Part shown: positions 33,150 to 46,300 of the stretch, piece after piece
How the letters are laid out: each line of letters starts with the position of its first letter
How positions within the stretch are numbered: position 1 is the first letter of the stretch
NCBI GenBank assembly: GCA_023376005.1
Contig: CM042152.1
Location: 76,500,012 to 76,564,011, forward strand
From: Doryteuthis pealeii
Lineage: Eukaryota > Mollusca > Cephalopoda > Myopsida > Loliginidae
Direction: 5' to 3'
Length of the DNA: 64,000 bases
Position numbers and translations under genes: made by a program
Notes under the pieces: model-generated
The model's input: only the letters and a program-made list of their open reading frames with translations
Told to the model about the DNA's origin: nothing
Databases searched by the model: none

Positions 33150-33990
33150 GTGTTACAAAATAGTGTTATGTGAATCTCTTGTATTTTTTTTTATTTTCTC
33201 AACATTGTCTGCAGTCTTTTGAAAAGTGTTTTGTAGAGTCATAATTAAAGTATCTCATAATTTGTCCATCTTTGCCAATTGGATTGTAACTGATATTGGC
33301 TTCAGAATTTCTGCTCCAATATTTTCGACCCTCTCTATAATTTACTCGTTGACGCCGACCTCTTGTTTGAAATGTATTCTCATTTTCGGTTACAAAAACT
33401 CATCAGGCCATTTGTTGCGGCAGGATCTAAAAAAATCTTTTTAATTGTACATTTCATATTTTCATAAGTCATAGAGACATGTAGCACGAGCCAGTTGCTT
33501 GTTCTTGTCAGACATATTTGCAGCTGTTAATAAAAAAAAACGTGCATATAACTTCCGGTAATTGAAGCTTAAAACTACTCAAATTTTATCAAAAAGTTAA
33601 TCATACTTACTCTGGAAGGACGCTTGTAATAATAAAATTCCTTAAAAGCCAAATAAACCTGAATATTTTCATCCTTTAAAAATAGTCTATCCAGTTTGTC
33701 TGTTATTTGCTGCACCCCGTTTTCATGACCAATTTCCTCAGGTTGTCGGTCTCTAACACAATCTCTTGCTTGTCCAGTTAAAGGGAGAATAACTGCTAGG
33801 CTCTGTTTAGTCCTAAGAATGTCTGTATACATTTGCCATACTGTCAGGTCGTGCTTCCACTCTCAATAATAATCCTTGTTTTCCAATATTGGATTGTGAT
33901 TTTAAAGCCTGTTGATTTGTTATCTTGAGACGTAGTATAGGTGGCAATGTGTAAAACACAAAACAATGTAAATTATTCCACAACTGAGTT
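33150..33990 (-). pseudogene. retroelement gag-like (capsid) fragment
   Basis: The minus strand reads WQMYTDILRTKQSLAVILPL, then EIGHENGVQQITDKLDRLFL, then AFKEFYYYKRPS, and after frameshifts LPEVICTFFLLTAANMSDKN and ENMKCTIKKIF. This matches the general gag capsid pattern of Gypsy-like retrotransposons with a DSA protease, and lies upstream of the protease fragment in the same direction, so both probably come from one element. Several indels break it. Confidence 0.6.
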
Positions 33991-33999
33991 CGTTCCTTG

Positions 34000-34330
34000 C
34001 TGGCCGCCCAATATTTACGACCGTGTGTCATATCCTTCCCATGAGGAATGGGTTGGGTAAATACAGGTTACTTAGGTTTTAAACTTTTTTAATTTAGAAA
34101 AAGGAGGTTATTCTTCGTTGGATGCCCCATTACTTCTGACCTTGTGTCACATCCTAACTGACGCCAACGGATCGGATAAATTCTCTTCAGTGTAAGCCCC
34201 ATATGTGAGAGCATGTTTCACATCTTACCCATAGCAAATTATTGAGTAAATACTCGTTCTGCTACCAATTGTCAAAGACAAATGGCAGTCACTCTAATGG
34301 ACGATCGTTGTATATATAGTCTGTTACCAA
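34000..34330. other. SINE-like and unassigned fragments
   Basis: Two diverged repeats of the phrase GGATGCCCCATTACTTCTGA / TGTGTCACATCC (also seen at about 59280-59310) lie here, suggesting SINE family A body pieces. AATGGCAGTCACTCTAATGG near 34280 recurs beside the mariner end at about 30855. Confidence 0.4.
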
Positions 34331-34439
34331 TTAACTTTCTTCCTCTTTTGCCAAAGAGTTCCTTCAACTAAATGAGTCCAAGGGATATAACTCATAATCC
34401 ACAGTAGTGACCTCTCTGTACATCTGTTACTGTATATGG

Positions 34440-35215
34440 TGTCTATTCAAATAGCATCTGCTGCTTCTGACAATTTTCCTGCAGTTGGCATAGAAAATTA
34501 TGTCCACTGTTGACTGGCTAGATCAGAAGCCACACTGGGACTCTGGGTGTAGATGCGAGAGGCAAGGATCTGAAGGTATGCCAGGGAAACACAGGCAAAA
34601 ACTTTCCTGATGCTGAGGAGGGAGATGCCTTTTTCTGGTTTAAAGTAATGATGGTAGCGTTCCGGATGTCCTGAGGGACATGTCCTTGTTCTCAGCAGCA
34701 ACAGAGCAAATCATGTAGTGGTGTTGGGCTTGTATGCCTTCCCATTAACGAGGTAATTCATGGCTTTACTGAGCTCTTCCACGATTGGTGGTGTGTCTAG
34801 CTCATCTATGACTGGTAAATCTGGGATAACATTCAGGACATTATCCGTCACAACATTTTGCATTGCGTACAACTCTAGATAGTACTCAACCCAACATTCC
34901 AACTGCTTCCCCCTGGTCAATAATGACTTCTCCCATCTTAGACTTTAGTGGCATAGTTTTTGTGATGGATGTGCCTGCCATCTTTTTGATGCCCTCGTAC
35001 ATGCCCCTTGCATCTCCCATGTTGGCAGCTGTTTTTATGTCACTGCACAGGTTAAGCCAGTAGGTACTGGTGCAGTGTAAAGCATTCTTTTGGGCTTTGT
35101 TTCTGGCACTCCTCAAGGTGTCAAGTATTGCCCTGTAAACTAGGAGAGCTGTCCTCTTTGCCTCAATCATAGGCTCCATTTCTTCCCAGTGGGCTTCAAA
35201 CCAGTTTGAAAAGAA
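34440..35215 (-). pseudogene. RTE-like LINE fragment (linker and N-terminal RT)
   Basis: The minus strand reads NWFEAHWEEMEPMIEAKRTA, then TYWLNLCSDIKTAANMGDAR, MYEGIKKMAGTS, then DLPVIDELDTPPIVEELSKA and, after shifts, KGISLLSIRKVFA. These lie at the endonuclease-RT linker and the first RT blocks of RTE-like LINEs. The catalytic YxDD region is not present in this piece. Frameshifts split it into at least three frames. Confidence 0.7.
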
Positions 35216-35244
35216 GCTTATACATAATTGTATATGGTAAAATG

Positions 35245-35513
35245 TGTAACGTGGTGTAATGGTTAGTGTCGTAGGAAATGGATTTGTCAACCAGAGTTCA
35301 AATCCTGGACAAGGTTGATTGCCTTTTACATAGCGCTAATATCCTTGGGAAAGGTATGCATCCAACTACCCTCCCTTCAGCTATGGGTAGGGCAGACTGG
35401 GCTCTTTAACCTTGGCTTAGTAACCAGTCTAGAAGAAGAACTCTGAATTCAAACCAGTTAAACTTTGCTTAAGAAATTGACTTTGTGTTACATCCTGTTT
35501 GTGTGGAGGTGTT

Positions 35514-35557
<44 letters not shown>

Positions 35558-35560
35558 GAA
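35245..35560 (+). repeat. tRNA-derived SINE (family A) with (TA)n tail
   Basis: A tRNA-like head has box A TGGTGTAATGGTTAG and box B AGTTCAAATCCTGG, spaced as in a tRNA gene. A body follows (GGGAAAGGTATGCATCCAAC, GGGCAGACTGGGCT, ACTCTGAATTCAAACC) and then a (TA)n run at about 35515-35553. The head lacks proper tRNA arms, so it is a SINE promoter and not a tRNA gene. Confidence 0.85.
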
Positions 35561-36320
35561 GTCCTAATAGGTAAAGTCTTGAGGTTGTTGGTTAAAAAGA
35601 GTAAAGTTCAACACTTATTGGTTTGGTCGTGTTTTCATGTTACCTCTATGAAGGCTTTTTGTGGGGTAATGATATTGCAGTCTGTAGAGTTTGAATTTTT
35701 TCAAAATTTTTATTCTACACTGAGAGATCAGTATTGTCACTGTTTTTTTATTCTATCTTATATATATGTATATATATATATATTTATGTATCAGTACTTG
35801 TCCAGAATATCTTACTAAGAAAATATCTGTGTTAATAATATACAAAGAAAATACATTTAAATGTAAAACTTGCATTCACCTTTCAGATAAATAAGTTTCA
35901 GTCATTATCTTATATATCGGCAATTTGCCGTAATGCATCATCTTGTTAGTGGTTAGAGATGAAAACATGAAAGAAATATGGCAAATGGGTGAATTGTAGC
36001 AAATTGAATATAAATGTTCAGTTTAAAAAAAAAAAAAGAAAGAAAAAAAATTAAACCAGTCACTGAAATTTAGTTTTATCTGGATGGTATAATGTAAGAA
36101 TTAGATTTCTATAGAATTTTTGTTGTGCATTACCCCAGACTTTTTTCTTCAAGATATTTACGATATAAAATACTGATTTTATCTGTAGAGTGCCTCCTAC
36201 TTTTTATAGAATGATATTGAATTTTTCTTCTCATTATTTTCAAATAAAAGATTATTTTTTATATAAAATATTTTTACCATATTTTTAGTCTTGGTATTTT
36301 TTAATACTTTTCTTTTGCAG

Positions 36321-36368
36321 ACATTTTCTGAGGAAATAGATCACCAAAATAATTTGGTCATCTTATAA
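36321..36368 (+). other. possible small terminal exon with polyA signal
   Basis: A good acceptor (CTTTTCTTTTGCAG) is followed by an open segment TFSEEIDHQNNLVIL then TAA, with AATAAA at 36396-36401. It could end an unknown plus-strand transcript converging on PEX10. The frame is too short to identify, and the CEP162-like gene seems to end earlier, at 28287. Confidence 0.2.
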
Positions 36369-36401
36369 ATGTATGTCTTTTTGTTTTTTTTTTCTAATAA
36401 A

Positions 36402-38030
36402 TATTTGTTAATTTCGAGACAACTGACTGAATTGGATTGGAAAATTTGTATCAAAAGTCAATTATTTGATTTTGATTCATTTGTAGATTTTTATTTGAAA
36501 TCTGACAATTAAAGAAAATGGATTTTTCTAATCTCTAAAAAAATAATGATTTTAATCAGTGAAAATGTACAGACTCAATGTTGATCCACCACCATCATCT
36601 GAGGATTTTAAAAAGGTGACACCCATAAAAGAAACATCTCTCAAGTGTGAAAGAAATAATTTTGTAGGAATTACTGAGATATTATCATTAATAGTTGGAC
36701 TTACTGATATTACATATAAGTTATAATATGGTGATTATTAAAAATAAAAGATATAGGATCACTTTTATTAAGGTTTATGATCGTTAGTTGTAAGTAGTAC
36801 TTATCAATATTACTTACGGATTAAAAGATGGTCATCATTAAAAATAAAGAATTACTTTTTATTAAAGTTTAGATAGAATTATTCATATTTTTATAGTGAG
36901 ACAATGACTCAGTTGATGTCAATTCTAAGTGATTGTTACACAGAATATTTATTAGAAATTAGCTAATGTTTGCCCATGACCATGAGGGGGGGGAGTAAGC
37001 ATTAACATGAGCAAAACAGGCATGGACCCACCCAAAAGCAAATATCAGAACCCTCCACCCAATGTGTTTTGGCATTACCAATTATAGTTTTGTAAATCTA
37101 ATATTTTTAGATCATCTTACAAAGTTAATATTGTTCTGTGAATTCAAATATTTTTCTTTATTTGGAATTGCTTAATTCATTGAACAAAATGTAAATATTT
37201 CTGTTGGAACTGATTTGTGTATTCTTTTCAATTCTACTTGGATGCATATTATGTATATTATAGGGATTAACCCCGAGATTTTTACGTCCATGTGGAATTG
37301 AATAAATTAAAATAATTAAGTTTTCTTAAACAACTAATTTCACAATTGTATGTCATGAGTTAAGAATTATGTAAACAAAAGAGAATCGAATGAAAATTAA
37401 TTTGGAAATATTTTAGCAACAATAGAAACAATGGTTTAAATTCCAATGACAATATCTATGTCATTGGAATGCCACGGGTAACAAAATCATCTAGTATCTA
37501 CGTCATTAGAAAACAGCTGATATTTGAAAATTCTGATATTAAATTTAACTTAATGATCATGTAGACAATTACAAAAGAAAATTATAAAAAAGCCCATTTA
37601 GCTGAAAAGCTTTAGTTGGAGCGGATGCTCCCCTAACTCGACACAATGGGAAGAGGTCGCTGTCCAGAGACACAAAATGATACATCATTTCTGTCTCTTA
37701 TTTTGTTTCATATTTTTCCCTCTCTCCTTCTCAATACGGCACAAGTTTCAATCACAGACATTGTTTTAACAAAACTACTACAATGTTGACACATCCAAAC
37801 GAACAAATGTAAACAATTCATAAGCACTTTACATACACAACTACCCACAGACACATACAGTCTGCAACACCGCTGAAAGAACAAAACTATACCAATTATA
37901 TTTATGTATATAAAGTTATTTATTGTATCAATTTTGTCGTCTTCTTTTGTTTTCTATGGAAACTATATTTCCGTAGTCTCATACATTTAAATTGTGGGAT
38001 ACAAAACTCGGATTTTCTTCACTCACTAAA
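36402..38030. other. AT-rich intergenic DNA
   Basis: A 12-bp perfect hairpin, ATTCCAATGACA (37440-37451) with TGTCATTGGAAT (37459-37470), is the only structure I could support. No gene seen. Confidence 0.5.
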
Positions 38031-38039
38031 CATCCGAAC

Positions 38040-38640
38040 ACAAGGCCCCCACAATATATTAAATGTTCTGTATATGTAAATGAGATTATCACCCCCTCCC
38101 ACCATTTGTACCACCCTGTCAGCTGACGCTGCAGTATACACTGACTGCACTTCTGCAGAGTGGTAAAACACCTCTCCAATGTGGCCACCTATTGGTCGTT
38201 GGTGATGACTTGTAATGCCGTAGAAGAAGATCGTGACATGCAACAATTCACTTTTGTCCTTACTTGGGCAAGACAGATGATCAGAGAACTCCCCTATGAT
38301 CAATCAGCCAGTCATGTCTAGCCATAGCACCTATATGTTTGTCCTGTATTCTTCAACTTGTTCTAATGACAACCCTTTTTATCTTATCTGTGCTAGGAGG
38401 AGGTGCTGTCTGGGGGACTTAGCATCCTGGTTAGGACACTAAACTACATCTAGTGATGAGGTTCCAATTGTGGAGCTCTGGGGATTGTGGATAATCCCCT
38501 AATTGCCATTAATCTCAGGTCCACTCTGACCTGCAGTGATAGTACCTGTTAGGGTCCCATCTATGGATTAAATAGATGGAAAAGTGAATTTTAAAAAAGT
38601 GAATACCAACAAGAGTGAATAAAACAGAAATGTCAGTAAT
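38040..38640 (-). repeat. interspersed repeat family D
   Basis: Carries TGTGGAGCTCTGGG, GTACCTGTTAGGGTCCCATC, CAAGAGTGAATAAAAC and the GGTCGTTGGTGATGACTTG region in the same order as 44160-44765. Between 38640 and 38960 a degraded AT-rich stretch repeats phrases also present in the palindrome near 24150-24290. Confidence 0.75.
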
Positions 38641-39079
38641 CTGAACATTAGTTACATAAATGAGAGTAATCTGTTTTCACTTTGAGGAAGGCGTATGTTT
38701 TGGTCGGCCATTGTAAATCTACACTGAAAATATGAATTTGTTCAAATCAATACAACTGCAGGTTTAGAACGAAAATATTATAAAATGTGTTCTTGCTTGC
38801 ACATTATTTGAAATGAATTTAATTGTTATTAAGAACACATTTTATGATATTTTCATGTTAAATTACTACTAATTCTACTAATGATAATTAGTAGAAGACA
38901 AGTATTGCATTGCAGCATCTCAAAAGTTGGTGGTGACAGACGGGATGAAGAGATGACAATGAGTTTATAGGAAAGGAAAAGTCAGACATGTGATCACAGA
39001 AAAAATTCTACTCACTTTATTATTAATGTTTCAACCTTCTTCTGGATTCGTTTCAAAAACACAAAGAAGATAGCAAAAA

Positions 39080-39835
39080 GAATAAGGGTTATCCAACACT
39101 AGTAATAATTCAAACTAGCAAAACCTATACATTTATTTAAGAGCTATTGCCAAATAGTTCAATATATAAAAAGTATAATAATTTTGATTTAACACTCCTT
39201 CACTTTTTTTTCTTTCTTTCCTTCTTTATATTATGTTCAATTGAAACAGATTAGCATTATCATTTCCATTCATTAACCCCCTCTCTCTCTATCTTTCTCA
39301 TACTCTTTTTTTTTCTTTCTTGTTATATTTTTTTCTATGTAAAAAAAAGTAAAGTTGTTGGGGTGGCTTAAAGTTGGTATCAGCCAGACAGTGAGGGAGT
39401 CTATCCCCTTTCACTAGACCAAGGAGATTGTATTGGCGTCTGAGGTGGAGCACCACACCTACCATTAGCTCCTCACTTTACCGCACAGACACCTGTGCTA
39501 CTCATACATTGAGTTAGTGAGGGTCGGTATTGAAGCTGGAACCTTGTGATTCCTAGTTGGATCTCCTACAGACTGAGCTAAACTGGAGGGCCGGTTTTCT
39601 GTGTAGTATGTCCTTTTTCTTCCCTTTCTTTATAATAAAAATGGAATGGTCCATTATTTAACTGACATGACAATACTTATAAGAAATAATAATTTGGTGA
39701 TGAAGTGACACCAGATAATTAGGATTTACATTTTTAAAATTTCCTCTTGGATGATTTAGGTGGTCTCATTTTTAACCAGAGGTTGTTGCAAGATGATAAT
39801 GGTCGGAAGATTAAGAAACCAGTGTATTAAAATAT
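39080..39835 (+). repeat. repeat family E, split by a SINE
   Basis: Opens with CTATTGCCAAATAGTTCAAT, contains GAAACAGATTAGCATTATC, and resumes after the SINE at AGTATGTCCTTTTTCTTCCC, ending near GATGATAATGGTCGGAAGAT. Other copies: 43385-43860, 46190-46645, 55920-56175 and, inverted, 56210-56640. Confidence 0.8.
39355..39595 (-). repeat. tRNA-derived SINE (family B)
   Basis: Minus strand: box A TTTAGCTCAGTCTGTAGGAG and box B GGTTCCAGCTTCAATACC, then a body with GGTGTGGTGCTCCACCTCAG and CTCCTTGGTC. It is inserted in repeat family E. Copies lie at 45595-45790, 50358-50463 (head only) and 63025-63205 (body). Confidence 0.85.
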
Positions 39836-39861
39836 AAAACCCAAAAATGTGTTTCATTTCT

Positions 39862-39867
39862 TTTATT
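39862..39867 (-). terminator. polyA signal of PEX10
   Basis: TTTATT on the plus strand is AATAAA on the minus strand, 56 bases after the PEX10 stop codon. Confidence 0.6.
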
Positions 39868-39922
39868 ATAAAATTATTCTCTTATAAATGTTAAACAATA
39901 AAACTGCTAAGACCAATCCATA

Positions 39923-39994
39923 TTATCCATCATAATTCTGAAGGAAGATCAGCCGACTTGTGGAAAATTTTTCACGACACAGAGGACATTCACC
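39923..39994 (-). CDS. PEX10: PEX10 coding exon 7 (end of RING, stop)
   Basis: Acceptor TTCTTCTAG; encodes [20 protein letters not shown] then YDG and TAA (39923-39925). CPLC gives the last two zinc ligands, and the short hydrophobic end is the usual PEX10 C-terminus. Confidence 0.95.
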   Translation of the reverse strand, partial: GECPLCREKFSTSRLIFLQNYDG

Positions 39995-41178
39995 CTAGAA
40001 GAAATAGAAAAAAAAAAACATTACAATTTTTAAAACTTGAAAAAAAAAAAAAAAAATTACATTTACAAGCAGTACTCATACTTAGAAGATGACCATTATT
40101 AAAAATAAACGATGTAGAGTTGCTTTTATTAAACTTTAGGATGATTACACTGGCTTACAAAAAAAATAAATTTTTGTCTGAGGCAAGAATGTGAATAGGT
40201 GTTTTTTTATTTACTAATTTGGGTGTGCTGAATTCAAATTTATAAACAGTTTTGCTCTATCACCTCTAGTTTTCTGTCTTTTAAATAGTCTCATTTTAGT
40301 ATATACAGACTATATACGTGCTTATTTCAACAGTTGCAGCAGCTTATTACAGATAAAACAGGATAGATAAAGAACATTGACAGAATAAATATACTTGGAT
40401 GACACAATGTACACAATTCATAGTACCGCAGACAGACGTAAAAAAGAAGACATAAGTCACACAATATTAGAAATTAACCCTGAATGCATATACACCTTTA
40501 TGTACAGTATGTGTACCAAATATACAGTATGCATATCTAAAAAACTAGAGGTGATGAGTAAAAACGGATTTCTAAATTGAATTCAGCACTCCCAAATTAG
40601 GTTAAAACAGCTATTTTTGTGCTTGCCCCAATTTCTTTGTCAACCAGTGTTATTTGTATTAAAAAAAAAGTGTTATATATCTTTAAGAAATAAAGATTTA
40701 CATAGTATATGGTGGGAAATGATTTGCATAATGATTTTAACAAAAATGGGCCATACCATCACATTTATTGTGTGAAAGGCCTAATTTATCACAATACAGT
40801 AACCAGATGGTTCAGGAAATTTAGCTTGGGCTGCAAGGGCAGCTAGGTGCAAATTATTCACATCAAGCCTCATGTCATAAACATAGACAAATATAAATTC
40901 AAACGGGTTGCAAATTTAATGGCATTGCATCCAGACTTATCTACCGAGGTCCATCTTGGTAATGGGAGTGACTTGAGAAAACATTTGATGGATGTATAGT
41001 CAGCAATACAAGTGAAGTAAAACCAAAAAGAGTCAAAATGGCCACAAATCTATGGTAGTGCATTAATACACACCTTGACTACTGAAGGGCAGATAATTAA
41101 TCACATATTTTCCCCCAATAATATTGCCATAATGCAGGTTGTGGGCATTTACACATATACATCAACTAATGACAAGAT

Positions 41179-41212
<34 letters not shown>

Positions 41213-41317
41213 CCAAAAATCTGTAGAAGAAATCTTCCATACAACATAGAATTTTTTTTTTTAAGTGGGTGTATGTATGTGCATACATATATATGTGTAT
41301 ATATATGTGTACATGTG

Positions 41318-41354
<37 letters not shown>

Positions 41355-41845
41355 ATTAGTTAATAATTAAGTAGATAAAACCATTTTTCATATATTTTCA
41401 TATATAAAATGTAATTTAGTAAAAAAATTGTCTATATGGGTGGTTGAAGGTAAAAAGGGGAAAAATAGAATAAATAAAATAAAATGAAAGAAGAAAAAAA
41501 GGAAGATAAGATGAAGAAATAAATAAATGAAATCAAAGGGAAATAGGGGGGGGGTCTTTAGTTGAAATCTGGAATCGATTGATTTAACAGTGATCCCTAA
41601 TAAATGACCTAACACCAAAATACAAACTGGGCAAGATGTTAATTTATGACCAATGGCTAATTACCTTCTAGAGGGGTAGACACACAGGAACACAGGACAA
41701 AAAAAATCTGTTTTCAACTGCCTTAAAAGTAATAAAGAATTCATCATTCACATGTGATGATTGGGAACACTAGACATTTGGTCTAGGCTTCCTGAAATAG
41801 GCTATAAAGCTAAAAATCTAAATCTTCTGTTATATTTTTTTTACT

Positions 41846-41883
<38 letters not shown>

Positions 41884-43333
41884 ACTAATAATAATAAAAG
41901 AAAGCTACAAACTTTGGTTTGGCACCATTCCTGAATACAATTCCAGCAGAAAAGATGGCCACAAGGTGTTGCAGTTGTGTTCTGTCGTGGTTCCAGGCAT
42001 AATGAACATTGGTCATTGGAAAGTTTCTTATGGGAACTAAAATAAAGGAAAGAAATAACATTTATCTGACGAGCAAAATAAAACGCCCTCTGGGTGGTGT
42101 AAAAATTGACTTTCATAAAAAAAATGTAAACAGATTTTATATTTTTTTGATAATAGACATAAAAAATAGTTTTGCTGTCAAAATTCACAAAAATATGTTT
42201 TCTTTTTAAAACCAAGTTTTTAGTTAAATTCAAATTAATTAAAATATTCAGGGTTCCTTTTTTGGGAGGCGTCAAAACCGTTCTCTTTTGATTATCAGTA
42301 GTCATAAAACAAAATTTTATGATAGTCGATAATCAAAACAAAACGTTTTTTCTTCACATTTAATAAATATAAAATTTAATTTAGAAGAACATTACTCGAC
42401 TATTTCTTGTTTGTAAATAATTTTCTTGTAAAACTATTCATTACATAACTTTAAATACATATTAAAATAAAACAAACTATATATAAATCAATAATACTGG
42501 GCATGATTTATTAAAACTTGTTTTAACAAACAATGTGGACTGTTGAATATTTAATTTCTGAGTATATATAATACAGGGTTGTTCTTTATTCTATGTATCA
42601 ATGATTTTGATTATAAATCAGATACTTATTATGCAATACTAATAAAATAATTCCTGAGGGTATTATGATGTAGTTACAGACAGACAGATAGACAGATACC
42701 AAATCTCCATTATATATAGATATTGTCTTTTGTTTGAGACTGTTCTAGGCAAATTAGAGGTGACTGCTCACACTTTTCACAAGATTTTATTCTTTATTTT
42801 AAATACAGTTTGAGAGCTACAAATGTGTCACAGGCTAATACTGAGAGTCATATGTGGCTCTCAAAACAGTGGAATGGTTAAAGTAGGATAATATTTTATC
42901 ACAGGTGGAGGGATATAAAGAAAGGAAGTTAGAAAAACACTAAAAAATTTTAGTAGGAGGAGTTGAAATGCTACTTGTATACGTTTATACATATACATGC
43001 ATACTCAAATGTACATTTTGGTATCAAGTTAATATTTAAGCAGCTTTTTTGTTAAAGACCATGAAATATTTCTTCTTTATATTCTTCAAGTGTAGATGTT
43101 CAAGTCTTCTTTTTGTTTTCTGTATATTGGGATCCAGATGGGCAAAAAATAGGACATTTTTCTCTACCATCTGGATTCTGATATATAGAAAACAACAAGC
43201 AAAAACATACAAAATATCAGCTCTGTGCAGATACTGGATGGTGTCTAGAGGACTTTCCAAGAAAAATGACTAATAGGGATGGATGGGGAGAGAAAGTCAA
43301 ATGAATCCATGCTCTCAGCACACCATGATGATG

Positions 43334-43368
<35 letters not shown>

Positions 43369-46300
43369 GATGTATAATATGATAAATATGAGCAGGACCT
43401 GTGGATATACCACAGTATGATAATTTGATTATTACAACGATTGATATGGTCACTTAAGAGCTATTGTCAAACAGCTCAATATGTAACTCTCTCTTACTCT
43501 TTTTTTTCTTTCTTTCCTTCTTTTCATTATGTTTGATTGAAACAGATTAGCATTATCGTTTCCGCACGCTCACCCCATCTGTCTATCTATTCTCTTTCTT
43601 TCTTATATGTTTTGTGTAGCATGTCCTTTTTCTTCCCTTTCTTTCTTTAAAATAAAAACGGAATGGTCCATTATTTAACTGAAGTAAGAATACTAATAAG
43701 AAATAAGAATTCAGTGGATGAGCAAAACCAGATAGTCAAGATTTACATTTTTGCATTTCATCTTGGATGATTTGGATGATCTCATTTTTAACCAGAGGGT
43801 TTGGCAAGATGATAACAGTTGGAAGATTAAGGCAGAACAGTATTAATGTAGAAACACGAGTATTAATATATAGATATTGCTTACTGTTTGGTTTGTATCT
43901 GTGATACTGATCCGTTGGTTTCCTCCTGCCAAGTCTGGATGAATTTGTAGACACTGATCACGGAACCTCCAATTAGTTGGGCAGCAGCCAACCAACCCAG
44001 CACTCGAAAAATACCAAGAGGTTTGGGTGGATTTGAAGAATACTGCACCTAAAATTGTTAAATGAAAAAAAATTAATGAAAAAAATCAATTTAAAATGAG
44101 AACAAGAAATCAAAGAGCAAACTGACATCTGTATGGGTCATTTCCATATTGTTCTTATAGTTTTAGTCCTGTGGGCTGGGGTTTTAGAATATACTGTCTG
44201 CACCTCTGCATAAGGGTAAGACCCCCCCCCTCAATGGGGCCACCTGTTGGCCGTGGGTGGTGACTTGTGATTCTTAAGGAATGAAAACCTGGTGGCTGAG
44301 CAGTCCATGACATGCAACACTCCACTTTGGCTGGGGTTAGGGTTAGGCTAAACAGCCGGTCAGAGAGGTCATCTCCGATCAATTGGCTGGTCACATCAAG
44401 CCTTAGCACATATACGCTTGTCCCAACTATATTGCCCACATGGCAAACCCCCAACCCCTTTTTTATCATGTGCTAGAAGGTGGTGGTAGAGGGTTTTAGT
44501 GTCCTGGGTATGATGTTAAACTACATCTACTGGTGAAGTTCCAATTCTGGAGCTCTGGGTAATATTGAGTACCCTTTCATTACCATTACTCCCAGGTCCA
44601 CTCTGACCCGGAGTGGCAGTACCTGTTAAGGTCCCATCTATGGGTTAAATAGAAAAAAATGAGTTTAAAAAAAATTTCAATACCCATCAAGCATGAATAA
44701 AACAATGTCTTTGGCATAAAATAACCCAACCAGGGTTGACATGCCATAAAATCCAACCAATCAAATCAAATTTTGATTGTAAGGAAAGAAGAAAAGAAAA
44801 TCTAAAATAGAGAGAGCACTGAAAGTAGGAAGAATTAAGTGATATCATCTAAGTATGGACTGGTGAATGAGAACTCTATTTATTAAATAAAGGGTTTGGT
44901 TAAAAAAGAAAAACGTCATTGACTAAGACAAACAGTTGGAGAAGTAAATTTTGGTTCTTATCTGTTGTTCAAATAAATCTGTTTGAGATAATGAAGTGTT
45001 TACCGGTTTAAAATGATTGTGAAGATACATTTTGTTGTTGTTTTTTGCACTGTATATAATTGGAGACCATAATTATTCAACTGACTTTGGCATAAAATAA
45101 CCCAACAAGGGTTGACATGATACATTTTTGTACCATATATAATTGGAGACCATAATTTGGGGAATTTGGGTTTGCCATAAGGGCAATACTGTTGAGACAA
45201 TCATATAGGTGCTATGGCTTGATGTTATCAGCTGGTTGATCAGATGAGGTCTCTTTGACCAACCATCTAGCCTAAGTAAAGGCCAAAGTGGTATGTTGCA
45301 TATTCATGGACTGCTCAGTCACCAGGATTCCATCCTTAAGCATCATAAGTCGCCACCCATGGCCAACAGGTGGCCCCATTCGTGGTGGTGGAGGTCTTAC
45401 TCCTCTCCAGAGGTGCAGTCAGTGTATTTGAAAACCTAAGCCGACAGGGCTGGGATTTGCTAGGAGTGATGTCCAATAGGGATGGATGGCAAGAGAGTCA
45501 TGGGAATCCATGCTGTCATTGCGACATAATGATGATGATGATGATGATGTAAAAAAAAAAAAGAAAAAAGTTTGTGATATTTAAGTAATAGCAAAGTCAG
45601 TATCAGCTAATCAGTGAGGGAGGCTATCCCCTTTTCACTAGCGCTAGACCAAGGAGATTGTTTTGGTGTCTGAGGTGGAGCACCACACCTACCATCAGCT
45701 CCTTACTTTACTACACAGATCCCTGTGCTACTCATACACTGAGTTGGTGATGGCCGGTATTTAACCAGGAACCGTATGTTTGCTAGATGAAATAAAACTG
45801 AACTTTTTCTTTTTCCCTTACGTAATGCGTATTGGTAATCCTTTTGGCAACATGATAGAAAATTCCTTTCAGGTAGAAAGTTGCAAGATGAACTCGGTGG
45901 GCAAACATTAGACATTGTTTGATGATGGGGATGATTTTAAGGAAGAACAGCTTTGATTCTGGAGACAAGGAATCAAGACTAGATCCTGGGGTAGTAAGGT
46001 GACGGTGGAATGAATCCAGAATTCTTTGAAGAGCGTAAGGACTTGACACATGGAGAATTATCATCAAGAGTCTTTTCTGCAAGAGAAAAACAAAAATTAT
46101 AAAATTGTATGAACAAAATATTAATTTTTGACAAATAATTATCAAAGATTAATAATATAATAAAATATGATAATAATATTATGATAATAGTGAGATCTAT
46201 AGATATACCACAGTATGATAATTTATTACATTTAATGTTTACTTTAGAGTTATTGCCAAATAGTTCAATATGTAAAAAGTATAATAATCTTCATTGAACA

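Noticed and set aside
35245..35310. Possible functional tRNA gene on the plus strand
   Set aside because: Same reason: promoter boxes without a complete cloverleaf, followed by a repeat body found elsewhere in the window.
41075..41350. Open frame over the (TA)n tracts in PEX10 intron 6
   Set aside because: The translation is mostly alternating Tyr-Ile from microsatellite DNA.
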